This document shows, in pieces, positions 1 to 8,017 of a stretch of DNA of 40,156 nucleotides. Origin of the DNA: an uncultured Desulfovibrio sp. Its GTDB lineage: Bacteria > Desulfobacterota > Desulfovibrionia > Desulfovibrionales > Desulfovibrionaceae. The DNA is taken from positions 1 to 40,156 of the forward strand of contig CAJXRQ010000027.1 in the NCBI GenBank assembly GCA_913060505.1, written 5' to 3'. Both the position numbers and the translations under genes were made by a program. Numbering within the stretch: the stretch's first letter is position 1; each line of letters opens with the position of its first letter. The notes under the pieces were generated by a model that did not search any database, was not told the DNA's origin, and saw only the letters and a program-made list of their open reading frames with translations.

Positions 1-122
1 GATTCATTCTGGCAGGCATGAACGCGTTCAATCGCTACCAGAGCCGTAAGAAGCATGGTACCGAGCCAGTTTCCCAGAACTCCACCTGCGCATCCTGCGG
101 TGCGTGCGGTTCTTGCAAATAG
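1..122 (+). CDS. rnfE: RnfE C-terminus (partial)
   Basis: This is the 3' end of a gene entering from the left edge; only about 39 residues are visible and the frame closes with TAG. The tail ends in a Cys-rich motif of the form CxxCxxCxxC after a basic stretch. It lies 12 bases upstream of rnfA, and the usual order rnfCDGEAB makes it RnfE, a membrane subunit of the ferredoxin:NAD+ oxidoreductase (Rnf). The Cys-rich tail is not part of the classical membrane core and could bind metal, which is inference. The assignment rests mainly on gene order. Confidence 0.75.
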   Translation, partial: FILAGMNAFNRYQSRKKHGTEPVSQNSTCASCGACGSCK

Positions 123-134
123 GGAGATAATCAA

Positions 135-710
135 ATGGAATACTTCCTTCTCTTTATATCCGCAGTCTTCATAAACAACATCGTACTGGTCCAGTACCTT
201 GGGGCCTGCCCGTTCATGGGTACGTCCAAGTCCACGGATGTTGCCATGGGGATGGGTGGTGCAGTCATTTTTGTTACCGTCATGGCGACGGCCTTTACCT
301 GGCCCCTGCAGCACTATGTGCTTATGCCCTACGACATCGAATATCTTCAGACCATCGTCTTCATTCTCGTCATCGCTTCGCTGGTCCAGTTTGTGGAGAT
401 GTTTCTGAAGAAGATGATTCCGCCCCTGTACAAGTCTCTGGGATTGTATCTGCCGCTTATCACCACCAACTGCGCCGTTATGGGCGTGGCCATCATGGTG
501 GAGCGCAACAACTATTCCTTCATCAAGTCCATCGTGTTCGGGGTTTCTTCCGGCGTGGGCTTCCTTGTTGCATTGGTCGTCATTTCCGCCATTCGCGAAC
601 GTCTGGATATCTCCCCCGTACCGGCGGTGTTTCGGGGAGTTCCCATCGCGCTGGTCATGGCGGGTGTCATGTCGTTGGCCTTCTTCGCCTTCAAGGGCAT
701 GGCCGCGTAA
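135..710 (+). CDS. rnfA: Rnf complex subunit RnfA
   Basis: RnfA is an integral membrane subunit of the Rnf complex, which couples electron flow between ferredoxin and NAD+ to ion transport across the inner membrane. The 191-residue product matches the usual family length. It carries the family's N-terminal signature (FINNIVLVQYLGACPFMG, residues 12-29), a central TTNCAVMG motif near residue 110 containing the conserved Cys, and six hydrophobic segments. An AGGGAG ribosome site lies 8 bases before the ATG. It sits between rnfE and rnfB with short gaps, as expected for an rnfCDGEAB operon. Confidence 0.95.
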   Translation: MEYFLLFISAVFINNIVLVQYLGACPFMGTSKSTDVAMGMGGAVIFVTVMATAFTWPLQHYVLMPYDIEYLQTIVFILVIASLVQFVEMFLKKMIPPLYKSLGLYLPLITTNCAVMGVAIMVERNNYSFIKSIVFGVSSGVGFLVALVVISAIRERLDISPVPAVFRGVPIALVMAGVMSLAFFAFKGMAA

Positions 711-737
711 ACGCATGAACAACGGAGAATAGATAAT

Positions 738-2849
738 ATGCTTACTTCGATACTGGTTCTGTTTCTGCTGGGCCTGACCGCCGCCGCGATTCTGGCTGCA
801 GCCTCCAAGGTTCTGCACGTGGACGAAGATCCGCGCATTGCACAGGTGGAAGCCTGCTTCCCCGGTGCAAACTGCGGCGGATGCGGATATCCCGGATGCT
901 CGGCTGCTGCCGCTGCCGTAGTCAAGGGTGACTCCGGTCCTGAAATCTGCGTTGCTGGTGGCCCTGAAATCGCCGAAAGCATCGCTGCCGTGTTGGGCGT
1001 TGAGGTTTCCTTCAAGGAACCCAAGGTCGCGCACAACATCTGCACGGGTGGCTCCCGCGCCAACCTGCTTTTTGATTACCGCGGCGTGGAAGACTGCCGC
1101 GCCGAGGCTTTGATGTATGGCGGACAGAAATCCTGTGGCCTCGGTTGCATTGGTCTCGGTTCCTGTGTCAAGGCCTGCGGTTTCGATGCCATTCACCTCA
1201 ATGAAGACCATCTTCCCGTGGTGGACATGAACGCCTGCCGTTCCTGCGGCAAATGCGCCGAGGTTTGCCCCACCGGAGCTGTTCGCATCTCAGGGCTGAC
1301 CATAGACCTTCTGCACCTCAATGAAGTTGTGGACTGCCTTGCCCCGTGCATGCAGAAGTGCCCGGCACAGATTGATGTTCGTACGTATATTCAGCAGATG
1401 AAGCAGGGCGACATGCGCGGCGCGTTGCTGACCATGAAAGAGCGCAACCCGCTGCCGCTGGCTGTTGGCCGTTTGTGCCCGGCCCCTTGTGAAACCATCT
1501 GCCGCCGCAACATTGCAGACGAAGGTGTTGCCATTCACACTCTGCACCGCTTCGTGGCCGACTGGGAAATGAATTCGGGCACCCGCGTACGCGTCGATTG
1601 CAACCCCAAATCCGGCCATCGCGTGGCTATCATCGGCGGCGGTGCTGCCGGATTGAGCGCAGCCTACTTCCTGCGCCGCGTCGGGCATGAGCCTACCATC
1701 TTTGAAAAGCGCGATTTCGTTGGCGGCATGATGAAGGGAATCATCCCCGAGTATCGCCTGCCCGGAAAAGTCGTGGATTGGGAACTTCAATCCATTCTCG
1801 ACCTCGGTGTTGATGTTCGCACCGGCGTTTCCTTTGGTACTGACGTGACGTTGGCCGATCTGGAAGCCGAAGGCTTCGAAGCCGTGCTGATCGCCACGGG
1901 TGCCTGGAACGTGCCGCCGCTGGGAGTTGAGGGTGATGATGCCGAGGGCATCATGGGCTCTGTCGAGTTTCTGGCCCAGGTTGGTGAGTCCTTCACTGAT
2001 TTGCACGGCAAGAAGATCGTGGTCGTGGGTGACACGAATACGGCCATGGACGTTGTTCGCAGCGCCGGGCGTCTTGGCGCTGAGGTGACGTCACTTATCG
2101 GCTGCATTCAGCGCAAGATGTCTGCCAACAAAAACGAAGTTACACGTGCTTCAGAGCTTGGTGCCGAACTCAAGTTCATGACGCAGCCCAACCGGGTGAT
2201 TGCCGAGAACGGCAAAGTCGTGGGGCTTGAATACTGCGAAGTCGAATACGACGATCCCAAAAAGGCCAAGGGAACCCCCAAGCCTTTGGAAGGAACCGAA
2301 GCCACCTTGGATGCGGATCTGATCGTGGTCGCTACGGACAGGCTCGTGGACACCAAGGCGCTTTGCGATGCCGAGGGCAATCCTCTCTTTGACATGGACA
2401 AAAAAAGTGGCGGCATCAAGGCGGACAAAATCTCCATGCAGACCAGCGTCCCCAATGTGTTCGTTGCCGGCGAGGCCTGCACTGGACGCAACATCCTGAT
2501 TCAGGCTGTTGCCGATGGACGCCGCGCTGCCCGTGCCATTCACCTGTTCGTGACTCAGGGAGCCATTCCCAATCCCGAGAATCCGCAGTTGCGTGTCATT
2601 CCCGAGTCCATCCTCAAGAACATGCACGTAACCTACACCATTCCACGAGTAAGCGTGCCGGAAATCTCCGTGGACGAGCGCAGGACTTCCTTCAAGGAAG
2701 AAGTGAAGGGCGTTATCGAATATGATGCCGCCCGCAAGGAAGGAAGCCGCTGCTTGCGTTGCGGCTTGACCTGTTATGACTCCGAAGCCGGTGCCGAGTA
2801 CGCTGGCGACCCGGATGTCAAACGTTTTGACGAGCAGGGCGCCAACTAG
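738..2849 (+). CDS. rnfB: RnfB fused to a GltD/NfnB-like FAD oxidoreductase domain
   Basis: The 703-residue product is far longer than classical RnfB (about 200-300). Residues 1-25 form a membrane anchor. Cys40, 46, 49 and 54 form the RnfB iron-sulfur motif. Two ferredoxin-like Cys clusters follow at about 130-180. From about residue 195 the protein resembles the small subunit of glutamate synthase: a Cys-rich linker (about 200-260), an FAD-binding GGGAAG motif (about 296-302), a second dinucleotide site (about 424-435) reading GDTNTAMD, a C-terminal VAGEACTG FAD motif (about 578), and a final CLRCGLTC segment near 670. It probably passes ferredoxin electrons into Rnf and adds a flavin site. 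The second site lacks the usual GGGN glycines, so NAD(P)H binding is uncertain. An ORF with no internal stop argues for a true fusion. Confidence 0.85.
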   Translation: MLTSILVLFLLGLTAAAILAAASKVLHVDEDPRIAQVEACFPGANCGGCGYPGCSAAAAAVVKGDSGPEICVAGGPEIAESIAAVLGVEVSFKEPKVAHNICTGGSRANLLFDYRGVEDCRAEALMYGGQKSCGLGCIGLGSCVKACGFDAIHLNEDHLPVVDMNACRSCGKCAEVCPTGAVRISGLTIDLLHLNEVVDCLAPCMQKCPAQIDVRTYIQQMKQGDMRGALLTMKERNPLPLAVGRLCPAPCETICRRNIADEGVAIHTLHRFVADWEMNSGTRVRVDCNPKSGHRVAIIGGGAAGLSAAYFLRRVGHEPTIFEKRDFVGGMMKGIIPEYRLPGKVVDWELQSILDLGVDVRTGVSFGTDVTLADLEAEGFEAVLIATGAWNVPPLGVEGDDAEGIMGSVEFLAQVGESFTDLHGKKIVVVGDTNTAMDVVRSAGRLGAEVTSLIGCIQRKMSANKNEVTRASELGAELKFMTQPNRVIAENGKVVGLEYCEVEYDDPKKAKGTPKPLEGTEATLDADLIVVATDRLVDTKALCDAEGNPLFDMDKKSGGIKADKISMQTSVPNVFVAGEACTGRNILIQAVADGRRAARAIHLFVTQGAIPNPENPQLRVIPESILKNMHVTYTIPRVSVPEISVDERRTSFKEEVKGVIEYDAARKEGSRCLRCGLTCYDSEAGAEYAGDPDVKRFDEQGAN

Positions 2850-2906
2850 TCGCCCAAAAAACAATGTTAAGGCCCGCCACCCCTAGGCCATAACATAGAC
2901 ACCCCC

Positions 2907-2941
2907 AGAGAGGTGGAATGCACCCTCCACCTCTCTTTCAC
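2907..2941 (+). terminator. Terminator hairpin after rnfB
   Basis: A perfect 11-bp stem (2907-2917 with 2926-2936) and an 8-base loop are followed by a short T run, 58 bases after the rnfB stop. It probably ends the rnf transcript. Confidence 0.7.
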
Positions 2942-2964
2942 AGGGCCCTCACCTCGCCCTGTCC

Positions 2965-2996
2965 GAGCCCTCCCGGGTTACCGACCGGGAGGGCTC
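2965..2996. terminator. Second GC-rich hairpin between convergent operons
   Basis: A perfect 12-bp GC-rich stem (2965-2976 with 2985-2996) with an 8-base loop. There is no clear T run on either side. It may act as a backup or bidirectional terminator, or stabilise a 3' end, between the convergent rnf and GAK operons. Confidence 0.55.
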
Positions 2997-3027
2997 ACTC
3001 CTTTCAATCGTCAAAAGAGCATAAACC

Positions 3028-3078
3028 TATTTTGCAGCATAGGCAAAATAAGATGACAAAATGCTCGGATCATTTTGT
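3028..3078 (-). terminator. Two AT-rich hairpins downstream of the GAK operon
   Basis: Two perfect 8-bp stems stand in tandem: 3028-3035 with 3043-3050, and 3056-3063 with 3071-3078, each with a 7-base loop. Both use ATTTTG/CAAAAT-type arms. They start 41 bases beyond the stop of the last minus-strand GAK gene, and T-rich sequence follows on the minus strand. They probably terminate the GAK transcript. Confidence 0.45.
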
Positions 3079-3118
3079 GATATCCGGGTATTTTTACTGC
3101 TGTGCGTTGTGTATTGGG

Positions 3119-3562
3119 TTACTTGTCTTTTATCTTCAGTCCTTCCGCATGGCTACCGTCGTCCAGCCATTCCATTTCAATGGAGCATTTGGCCTTGCCT
3201 TTCTTCCGGCTCAACTTGAGTTCGAATTCCATGGAATCCGCGACTCCCATGACAACGGTTTTCTCCGCATGCTCCGCACGGATAATTCCGGACTCCAACG
3301 ACTGGGCTAGATCCTTGAGATGGCTCACTGCCTCGGTCGTATTCATCGTCTGTCTGATTTTGACTTTTCCGTTGCTCATCGATTCCTCCTGATTTTCAAC
3401 ACCCGCTGTTTTGAAAATGGCCTCGCACATGTCTTGTTCGTTCGAAGGCGTTTTGCCCATGACGGTAGGTGATCCTACTGCGGTCATGTTTTCCTGTTGC
3501 GGTTGTTTTTCCGGGTTCACCCATGCAAGAGGGTTGACGCCCATTCGCGTATCCTTGTTCAT
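3119..3562 (-). CDS. Amphi-Trp domain protein with N-terminal extension
   Basis: Last gene of the GAK operon, 147 residues. The C-terminal ~85 residues are an amphi-Trp domain: a helix with LKDLAQSLESG, then strands ending in the amphipathic SIEMEWLDD segment with the family Trp. The first ~61 residues (NPLAWVNPEKQPQQ...) are unrelated to the other two amphi-Trp genes here. The ATG at 3562 overlaps the ParA stop as ATGA, with an AAAAGG site upstream. A second in-frame ATG at 3377-3379 has an excellent GGAGGA site (3384-3389), so a short form consisting of the domain alone could also be made. The function of the domain is unknown; it is a named family of GAK cassettes. Confidence 0.75.
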   Translation of the reverse strand: MNKDTRMGVNPLAWVNPEKQPQQENMTAVGSPTVMGKTPSNEQDMCEAIFKTAGVENQEESMSNGKVKIRQTMNTTEAVSHLKDLAQSLESGIIRAEHAEKTVVMGVADSMEFELKLSRKKGKAKCSIEMEWLDDGSHAEGLKIKDK

Positions 3563-4314
3563 GGCGTACCTTTTCGAAGCAGCTCCAGAGCCAGATTCCG
3601 ATAATCGGCGGCCCCGTTGCTGCGCGGTTTGTAGGTAAAAATATCCTGACCGAAGCTTGGTGCTTCGGCCAACGAGATATTGTCGCGTATGGTTGATTCA
3701 AGCAGGGTGTCCCCGAAGTACTCACTAATATTTTGACGGGTTTCCCTGTTGAGTTTCTTATGCCGGTGATATCTGGTCATGACGATTCCGGTTACTGTGA
3801 GATTCGGGTTCCAACCAGCCCGGATGGCCGCCACGGTTTCCATGAGTTTGCCGAGGCTTTGCAGGGCGAGAAACTCCGGTTGCACGGGAACCAACAACTC
3901 TCGTGCGGCGACCATGGCGTTGAGCGTCAGCAGGCCCAGGTTGGGCGGACAATCCATGATAACGAAGTCATAACCGGAAACCGTTTCAAGAGCCGTTCTG
4001 AGACGGGTTTCCCTGTTTTTCACTCCTGCCAGATCCACCTCTGTTCCCGCCAGCGCAACCGAAGCCGGGACGATATCCAGATTTCCCTGTTTGCGGATGA
4101 CATCCTGTAGTCCGCATTCCTGCATAAGAACTGCTCCCATGGTTCGGGGCAGTTCATGGGCCATGATGCCGAGGGAATAGGTCAGGTGTGCTTGCGGATC
4201 GAGATCCAGTAACAGAACCTTCTGGTCCTGCCGGGAGAGTCCGGCTCCAAGGTTGACGGCTGTCGATGTTTTGCCGACTCCGCCTTTCTGATTCAGAACG
4301 ACAATGCTGCGCAT
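3559..4314 (-). CDS. ParA/MinD-type ATPase of the GAK operon
   Basis: ParA-like ATPase of 251 residues, the typical length for the soluble Soj type without a DNA-binding N-terminal domain. It begins with the deviant Walker A motif QKGGVGKTS (residues 9-17), followed by DLDPQAH (about 39) and the DCPPNLG switch motif (about 120). Such ATPases position cargo by cycling between nucleoid- or membrane-bound dimers and free monomers. No ParB gene is adjacent, and this is not near an origin by any visible sign. Its position inside the GAK operon, ATGA-coupled to an amphi-Trp gene, suggests it positions a GAK component rather than the chromosome, which is inference. Confidence 0.9.
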   Translation of the reverse strand: MRSIVVLNQKGGVGKTSTAVNLGAGLSRQDQKVLLLDLDPQAHLTYSLGIMAHELPRTMGAVLMQECGLQDVIRKQGNLDIVPASVALAGTEVDLAGVKNRETRLRTALETVSGYDFVIMDCPPNLGLLTLNAMVAARELLVPVQPEFLALQSLGKLMETVAAIRAGWNPNLTVTGIVMTRYHRHKKLNRETRQNISEYFGDTLLESTIRDNISLAEAPSFGQDIFTYKPRSNGAADYRNLALELLRKGTP

Positions 4315-4359
4315 GGAGACCCCGAGGTTATGCGCCAGGTTGCTCTTGCTACCCCGGCA

Positions 4360-4803
4360 TTATTTTTTGGAAGCTGTTTTTGCTGCTGCCGAAGGCTTGG
4401 ACTTTGCCGTGCTTTTTTTCGGTGCCATCTTTTTTGCTGCACTTTTACATGCCGTTTTTTTAGCCGGGGTCTTGGCTGCTGTTTTGGGAACCGGAGCCGA
4501 TTGCGGCTTCGGGGCAGGGGGCGTAGTCCCTTGGCCCATGGGGATGGGCTTTTGGTCGCTGATATTCAGCGAATCGCAGGATGGTTCGGTCCACTCGACT
4601 TCAAAAGAGAATTTCTGTTTGCCCTTCTTGGCCTTTGCCACCACCTCGATGCTGACGCTTTCGGCCGGAGAAAGCTCTACATGGTCCGTGCCGTTTTCAA
4701 CCACAATAGTGCCGGATTTGAGGCTTTTGAGAAAATCCTCAATATAGGACACGGCGTCTTTGTACGGCAGATGTGTCTTCACTTCGATTTTCTGTTTTTC
4801 CAT
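4360..4803 (-). CDS. Amphi-Trp domain protein with histone H1-like Lys/Ala tail
   Basis: 147 residues. The N-terminal ~80 are an amphi-Trp domain (helix YIEDFLKSLKSG; strand SFEVEWTEPS with the conserved Trp near residue 70). After a Pro-rich linker, the last ~45 residues are a Lys/Ala/Pro tail of repeated PAKK/SAAKK/APKK-like units, resembling histone H1 or bacterial H1-like proteins. Such a tail binds polyanions: DNA, RNA or polyphosphate. Good GGAGG site 8 bases before the ATG. Lies between the CofD-like gene (35-base gap) and parA (45-base gap). The pairing with ParA makes nucleoid or polyphosphate tethering an attractive but unproved idea. Confidence 0.8.
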   Translation of the reverse strand: MEKQKIEVKTHLPYKDAVSYIEDFLKSLKSGTIVVENGTDHVELSPAESVSIEVVAKAKKGKQKFSFEVEWTEPSCDSLNISDQKPIPMGQGTTPPAPKPQSAPVPKTAAKTPAKKTACKSAAKKMAPKKSTAKSKPSAAAKTASKK

Positions 4804-4838
4804 ATCCCATACCTCCGTTTTCGGGTTGTAGTTTTTCT

Positions 4839-6020
4839 TTAGGCCAGTGAGAGCAAAACTTCGGACAATTTTTGACCATCAATACGGTTTTCATTTTTGT
4901 CCACCAGTGCGCAATCGATGATGGTCAATCCTTGTGCCTCAAGATTTTTCTGGTCAATGCCGTCCGGGTAGTCTCCATTTTGTGAATCCAATACCACGAA
5001 TTCGAGGCTCTGGCGATCATCTGACGCACCACTTTGCTTTAGATATTTTTTGAGCAGGACAGCTCGATCCGCTACGGAGAGCCCGGTAGCTTCAGGGTCG
5101 TATCCCATGTTGGGCACAAAAACCTTTGGGCAGGTGTTTGCCGCAACGGCCTTGCCAACGCCTTGCGGCAGGAGATTGGCCACCACGCTGGAATAGAAAC
5201 TGCCCACGGGGTAGCAGATCAGATCCGCTTCGGCGATGCGTTTGGCTACCTTGTTGCGAATGGCTGCCTGAGCCGGGGTCGAATCGTCCAGTGATTTGGT
5301 TAGCCAGATATCCTTGATGGGGGAATCCAGAGGTGCCACTTGTTTGCCCGTGATCATGTGCTGGCCCACGATGGTTTTCCCGTTTTCCAGACGCACGGCA
5401 ATATGAAGATCCTTATTGATGGTCGGGCGGACTGTGCCGCATACCTGCACCAGTTTGGTGAAGATGTAGATCACCGGGTCCATCTGTCGGCGATTGACCA
5501 AATATCCGGACGTGAGAACGAGGTTGCCGATGCTGGCACCCCTGAGGTCGAACTCTTCGGACATGGCATCCAGAAACTGATGGAAGTGGTTGCGGATTAT
5601 CTTGCGCATGGGGTCGGGAATACGGCGCACCATGTCGTGCTCGCCCTCGGCCATGTCCACCAGTTCCGCGCGCAGCGCTGCCTGTTTTTTGTCCTTGGGC
5701 AGGCGGTGGGCAAAGAGGTCGAATATTTCCGGGTTGCCGCGTACGGACTGGTTGGCCAGAGCCATAAGCCGGTTACGGATGTCCCCTACTGCGGGCATGG
5801 CGAATGCATCGCGGATAACCGCCGAACTGCCACCCGAATCAAAGGGCGTGATCAAGTGGATGGAATTGTGGGTATATCGGATAAGTGCTTGCGAAGTCTT
5901 GCGCAGGGCGGTGCCACCGCTGAAGAAAAGCAGTTTTGGCCCCAGCTCAGGGGCACGCTGGAAAAGTTCCAGTTTGAACGGCTCGGGGATGCTGACTTCT
6001 CGCGTAATGCGTATGCGCAT
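4839..6020 (-). CDS. GAK system CofD-like protein
   Basis: 393-residue member of the CofD/YvcK superfamily. The N-terminus has the nucleotide-site motif SGGTALR (residues 34-40) and the segment ITPFDSGGSSAVIRDAF. Later come GSFYSSVVANLLPQGV and VPNMGYDPEATG, matching the CofD-like fold. CofD itself transfers 2-phospholactate in F420 synthesis, and YvcK relatives are regulators that bind nucleotide sugars. Nothing here shows which chemistry applies, and no other F420 gene is in view. Start supported by GGAG 7 bases upstream. Lies 12 bases after the HprK-related gene and belongs to the named GAK cassette family. Confidence 0.85.
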   Translation of the reverse strand: MRIRITREVSIPEPFKLELFQRAPELGPKLLFFSGGTALRKTSQALIRYTHNSIHLITPFDSGGSSAVIRDAFAMPAVGDIRNRLMALANQSVRGNPEIFDLFAHRLPKDKKQAALRAELVDMAEGEHDMVRRIPDPMRKIIRNHFHQFLDAMSEEFDLRGASIGNLVLTSGYLVNRRQMDPVIYIFTKLVQVCGTVRPTINKDLHIAVRLENGKTIVGQHMITGKQVAPLDSPIKDIWLTKSLDDSTPAQAAIRNKVAKRIAEADLICYPVGSFYSSVVANLLPQGVGKAVAANTCPKVFVPNMGYDPEATGLSVADRAVLLKKYLKQSGASDDRQSLEFVVLDSQNGDYPDGIDQKNLEAQGLTIIDCALVDKNENRIDGQKLSEVLLSLA

Positions 6021-6032
6021 GCGAAAGCTCCG

Positions 6033-7127
6033 CTACTCGGGAAGTTCGCCGGTTTCCATGTAGGAAAGGCACAGGTCGGACGCCTTTTCAAAGTCCACTC
6101 CGCCGGATATTTCGATGAGGTCAGTTTTTGCCAGTATCTCGGCATAGGCATCTACATCCGGGTCGTCTTGCCGTTCCGGGTTTTCCGGCAGATAGAATAA
6201 TCCGGTGGCCTTCATAAAGGCGGGAAGCAGATCCTTTCGTTGTGCAGGGTTCACTTTGGCCGCAAACATCGGACCTTCATCGCGTTTCCAATTGAGGATA
6301 ACCAAGGCATTCATGGGACTCTTGAGCATGAATTTTCCCAGACCATAACATTGGTCGATGAGCGCATCGTATTTATGCTCCAGTTGCCAGAGTTTCTCGG
6401 TAGGCATACTCAGAAATTCCTGCCGCAGCTCCGGTTCGACAATGGTGCAAAGATCCGGGTTGTTCAACGCCGTGCCGGGATTGATGCGAGGTTGCTTGGC
6501 CACTCCGAACATGGTCAGGCCATTGCCGTTTTCCTCCACCATGACTCGGTCATTACTGACAAAGGTCGTCCCCCTGCTCATAAGGTGCAGAGCCAGGGTG
6601 GACTTGCCCGCGCCTGAAAAACCGGCCAGCGATATTCCCCGGCCTGCATGGATCACGCCCGCAGCATGTCCCAGAAAACCGCCCTGATTGAGCTTCCACT
6701 CAATAAAGCGATTGTTTATGAAATTGATGACCTGATTGGAATTTTCCAGGCAAGGCCCGACAGCAACGTTTTCGCCGTGTCCGAAAATGAAGTGCATGCC
6801 CGTGAGCCGTTTACGCACAATGCGTCCATCGGGCAGATCTACCCATTCTTCCTTGATTTTGGTTTTGCCGGGATCGGGTTGTTTGACGGTAAATTCGAGG
6901 TCCGTTCCCGGGGGGGCAGACTCATGGCCCGAAACGGTTATTTGAGGTGTGCCGGATGTGGCGATGAATTCTTTGAAGTACCCGGCAAGGGCCTCATAGA
7001 GTTCCGTGGTGTTGCTTTTTGCCAGAATGATGCAGCCGCCAAAGTCGAGCAACAGTTCGTGCTGGGCGGGCATGGCCGTTTTTATTTCAGTGGCGATTTC
7101 CTTGCGGGTTACTCCGGTCAACTTCAT
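6033..7127 (-). CDS. HprK-related kinase B of the GAK system
   Basis: 364-residue P-loop protein related to the C-terminal domain of HPr kinase/phosphorylase. The Walker A motif GFSGAGKST lies near residues 170-178, preceded by GVIHAGRGISLA and followed by FVSNDRVMV, equivalent to the HprK catalytic Asp region. It lacks the classical HprK N-terminal domain; the first ~140 residues are family specific. HprK phosphorylates a serine on HPr, but no HPr/PTS gene is nearby, so the substrate is probably another GAK protein (inference). The start overlaps the ATP-grasp stop as TAATG, with GGAGAGG just upstream, indicating translational coupling. Confidence 0.88.
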   Translation of the reverse strand: MKLTGVTRKEIATEIKTAMPAQHELLLDFGGCIILAKSNTTELYEALAGYFKEFIATSGTPQITVSGHESAPPGTDLEFTVKQPDPGKTKIKEEWVDLPDGRIVRKRLTGMHFIFGHGENVAVGPCLENSNQVINFINNRFIEWKLNQGGFLGHAAGVIHAGRGISLAGFSGAGKSTLALHLMSRGTTFVSNDRVMVEENGNGLTMFGVAKQPRINPGTALNNPDLCTIVEPELRQEFLSMPTEKLWQLEHKYDALIDQCYGLGKFMLKSPMNALVILNWKRDEGPMFAAKVNPAQRKDLLPAFMKATGLFYLPENPERQDDPDVDAYAEILAKTDLIEISGGVDFEKASDLCLSYMETGELPE

Positions 7128-7996
7128 TACAACCTCTCCATGACGTAGTCCACGTAACGTGCGGCAGCGTCAATGCCGCTGGTTTCCTGAATGCCTCTGA
7201 AACCTCCGAAAACCGAGACTTCAAATACGTATGGACCGTTTTCAGTGATTGCAACGTCCACGCAGGTAAAGTCCAGATTGAAGGGAGCCTGGGCCTTTTG
7301 GGCCAGATCAATGATTTCCTGGGACGGTTCATACGGTTTGTATTTGCCGCCGGAAGCCGTGGTCGTGTTCCAGGCTCCATTTGTTTTGCAGCGGGAGTAT
7401 GTGGTCAGGTATTCGCCACCAAGAAACGCCACGCCGAGGTCAAGTTCACCAAGGTCGATGGTCTTTTGAATGTACATGATGTGGAATTCCGCAGCATACT
7501 TTTCAATGGCTTCACGTGCATCCGGGCCGTGTTTGAGCACGAACATGCCGCGAGCCTTGGAAGTATAGAGCGGTTTGAACACGGCTTCGCCATACTGTTC
7601 GACAGCGACAAGTGCCTGATCCACGGATTCCGTGATGGTGGTGGGCGGCATCGGGATGTCGTTCAGTTGTAGTGAGATCGTACAGCTCAGGCGGTCCAGA
7701 GCTCTGAGGATGGAATAAGGGGAGCTGAAAATTTTCAACCCGCGCTCGGCCAGATAACGCAAGACTTCCAGCCGATCCAGCAGGTCAGGAGAGTAGCGTG
7801 CTCCAATTTTTTTGATGATGAGGGCGTCGAAGTCGGTAAGGTTGTGCCCATTGTAATAGGCGTTGCCGGAAGGCAGGTCCAACCGCACGTCTTCCATATT
7901 GATGAGTATCCTCTCGCCGCCGGTTTTTTCGGCCACGGTGTCGGCAAGTTTCTCCGACGACCAGCCTCCGCGGGTTCCAATGACTCCTATCTTCAC
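7127..7996 (-). CDS. GAK system ATP-grasp enzyme
   Basis: 289-residue RimK-like ATP-grasp ligase. Visible parts are the N-terminal pre-ATP domain (IGVIGTRGGWSSEKLADT), the ATP-site Lys strand EAVFKPLYTSKARGM (about 138-152), and the C-terminal metal-binding part CVDVAITENGPYVFEVSVFGG (about 243-263). ATP-grasp ligases join a carboxylate to an amine or thiol through an acyl phosphate, so it may add an amino acid or other group to a small GAK protein or metabolite. The start is a GTG at 7996 with AAGGAG 7 bases upstream. It is coupled to the HprK-related gene by a one-base overlap. The substrate is unknown. Confidence 0.88.
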   Translation of the reverse strand: MKIGVIGTRGGWSSEKLADTVAEKTGGERILINMEDVRLDLPSGNAYYNGHNLTDFDALIIKKIGARYSPDLLDRLEVLRYLAERGLKIFSSPYSILRALDRLSCTISLQLNDIPMPPTTITESVDQALVAVEQYGEAVFKPLYTSKARGMFVLKHGPDAREAIEKYAAEFHIMYIQKTIDLGELDLGVAFLGGEYLTTYSRCKTNGAWNTTTASGGKYKPYEPSQEIIDLAQKAQAPFNLDFTCVDVAITENGPYVFEVSVFGGFRGIQETSGIDAAARYVDYVMERL

Positions 7997-8017
7997 AAGA
8001 TCGCTCCTTGAATTTTG

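Noticed and set aside
5340..6200. Long plus-strand frame of 286 codons
   Set aside because: It lies antisense to the CofD-like and HprK-related genes, which have clear family motifs; a GC-bias shadow.
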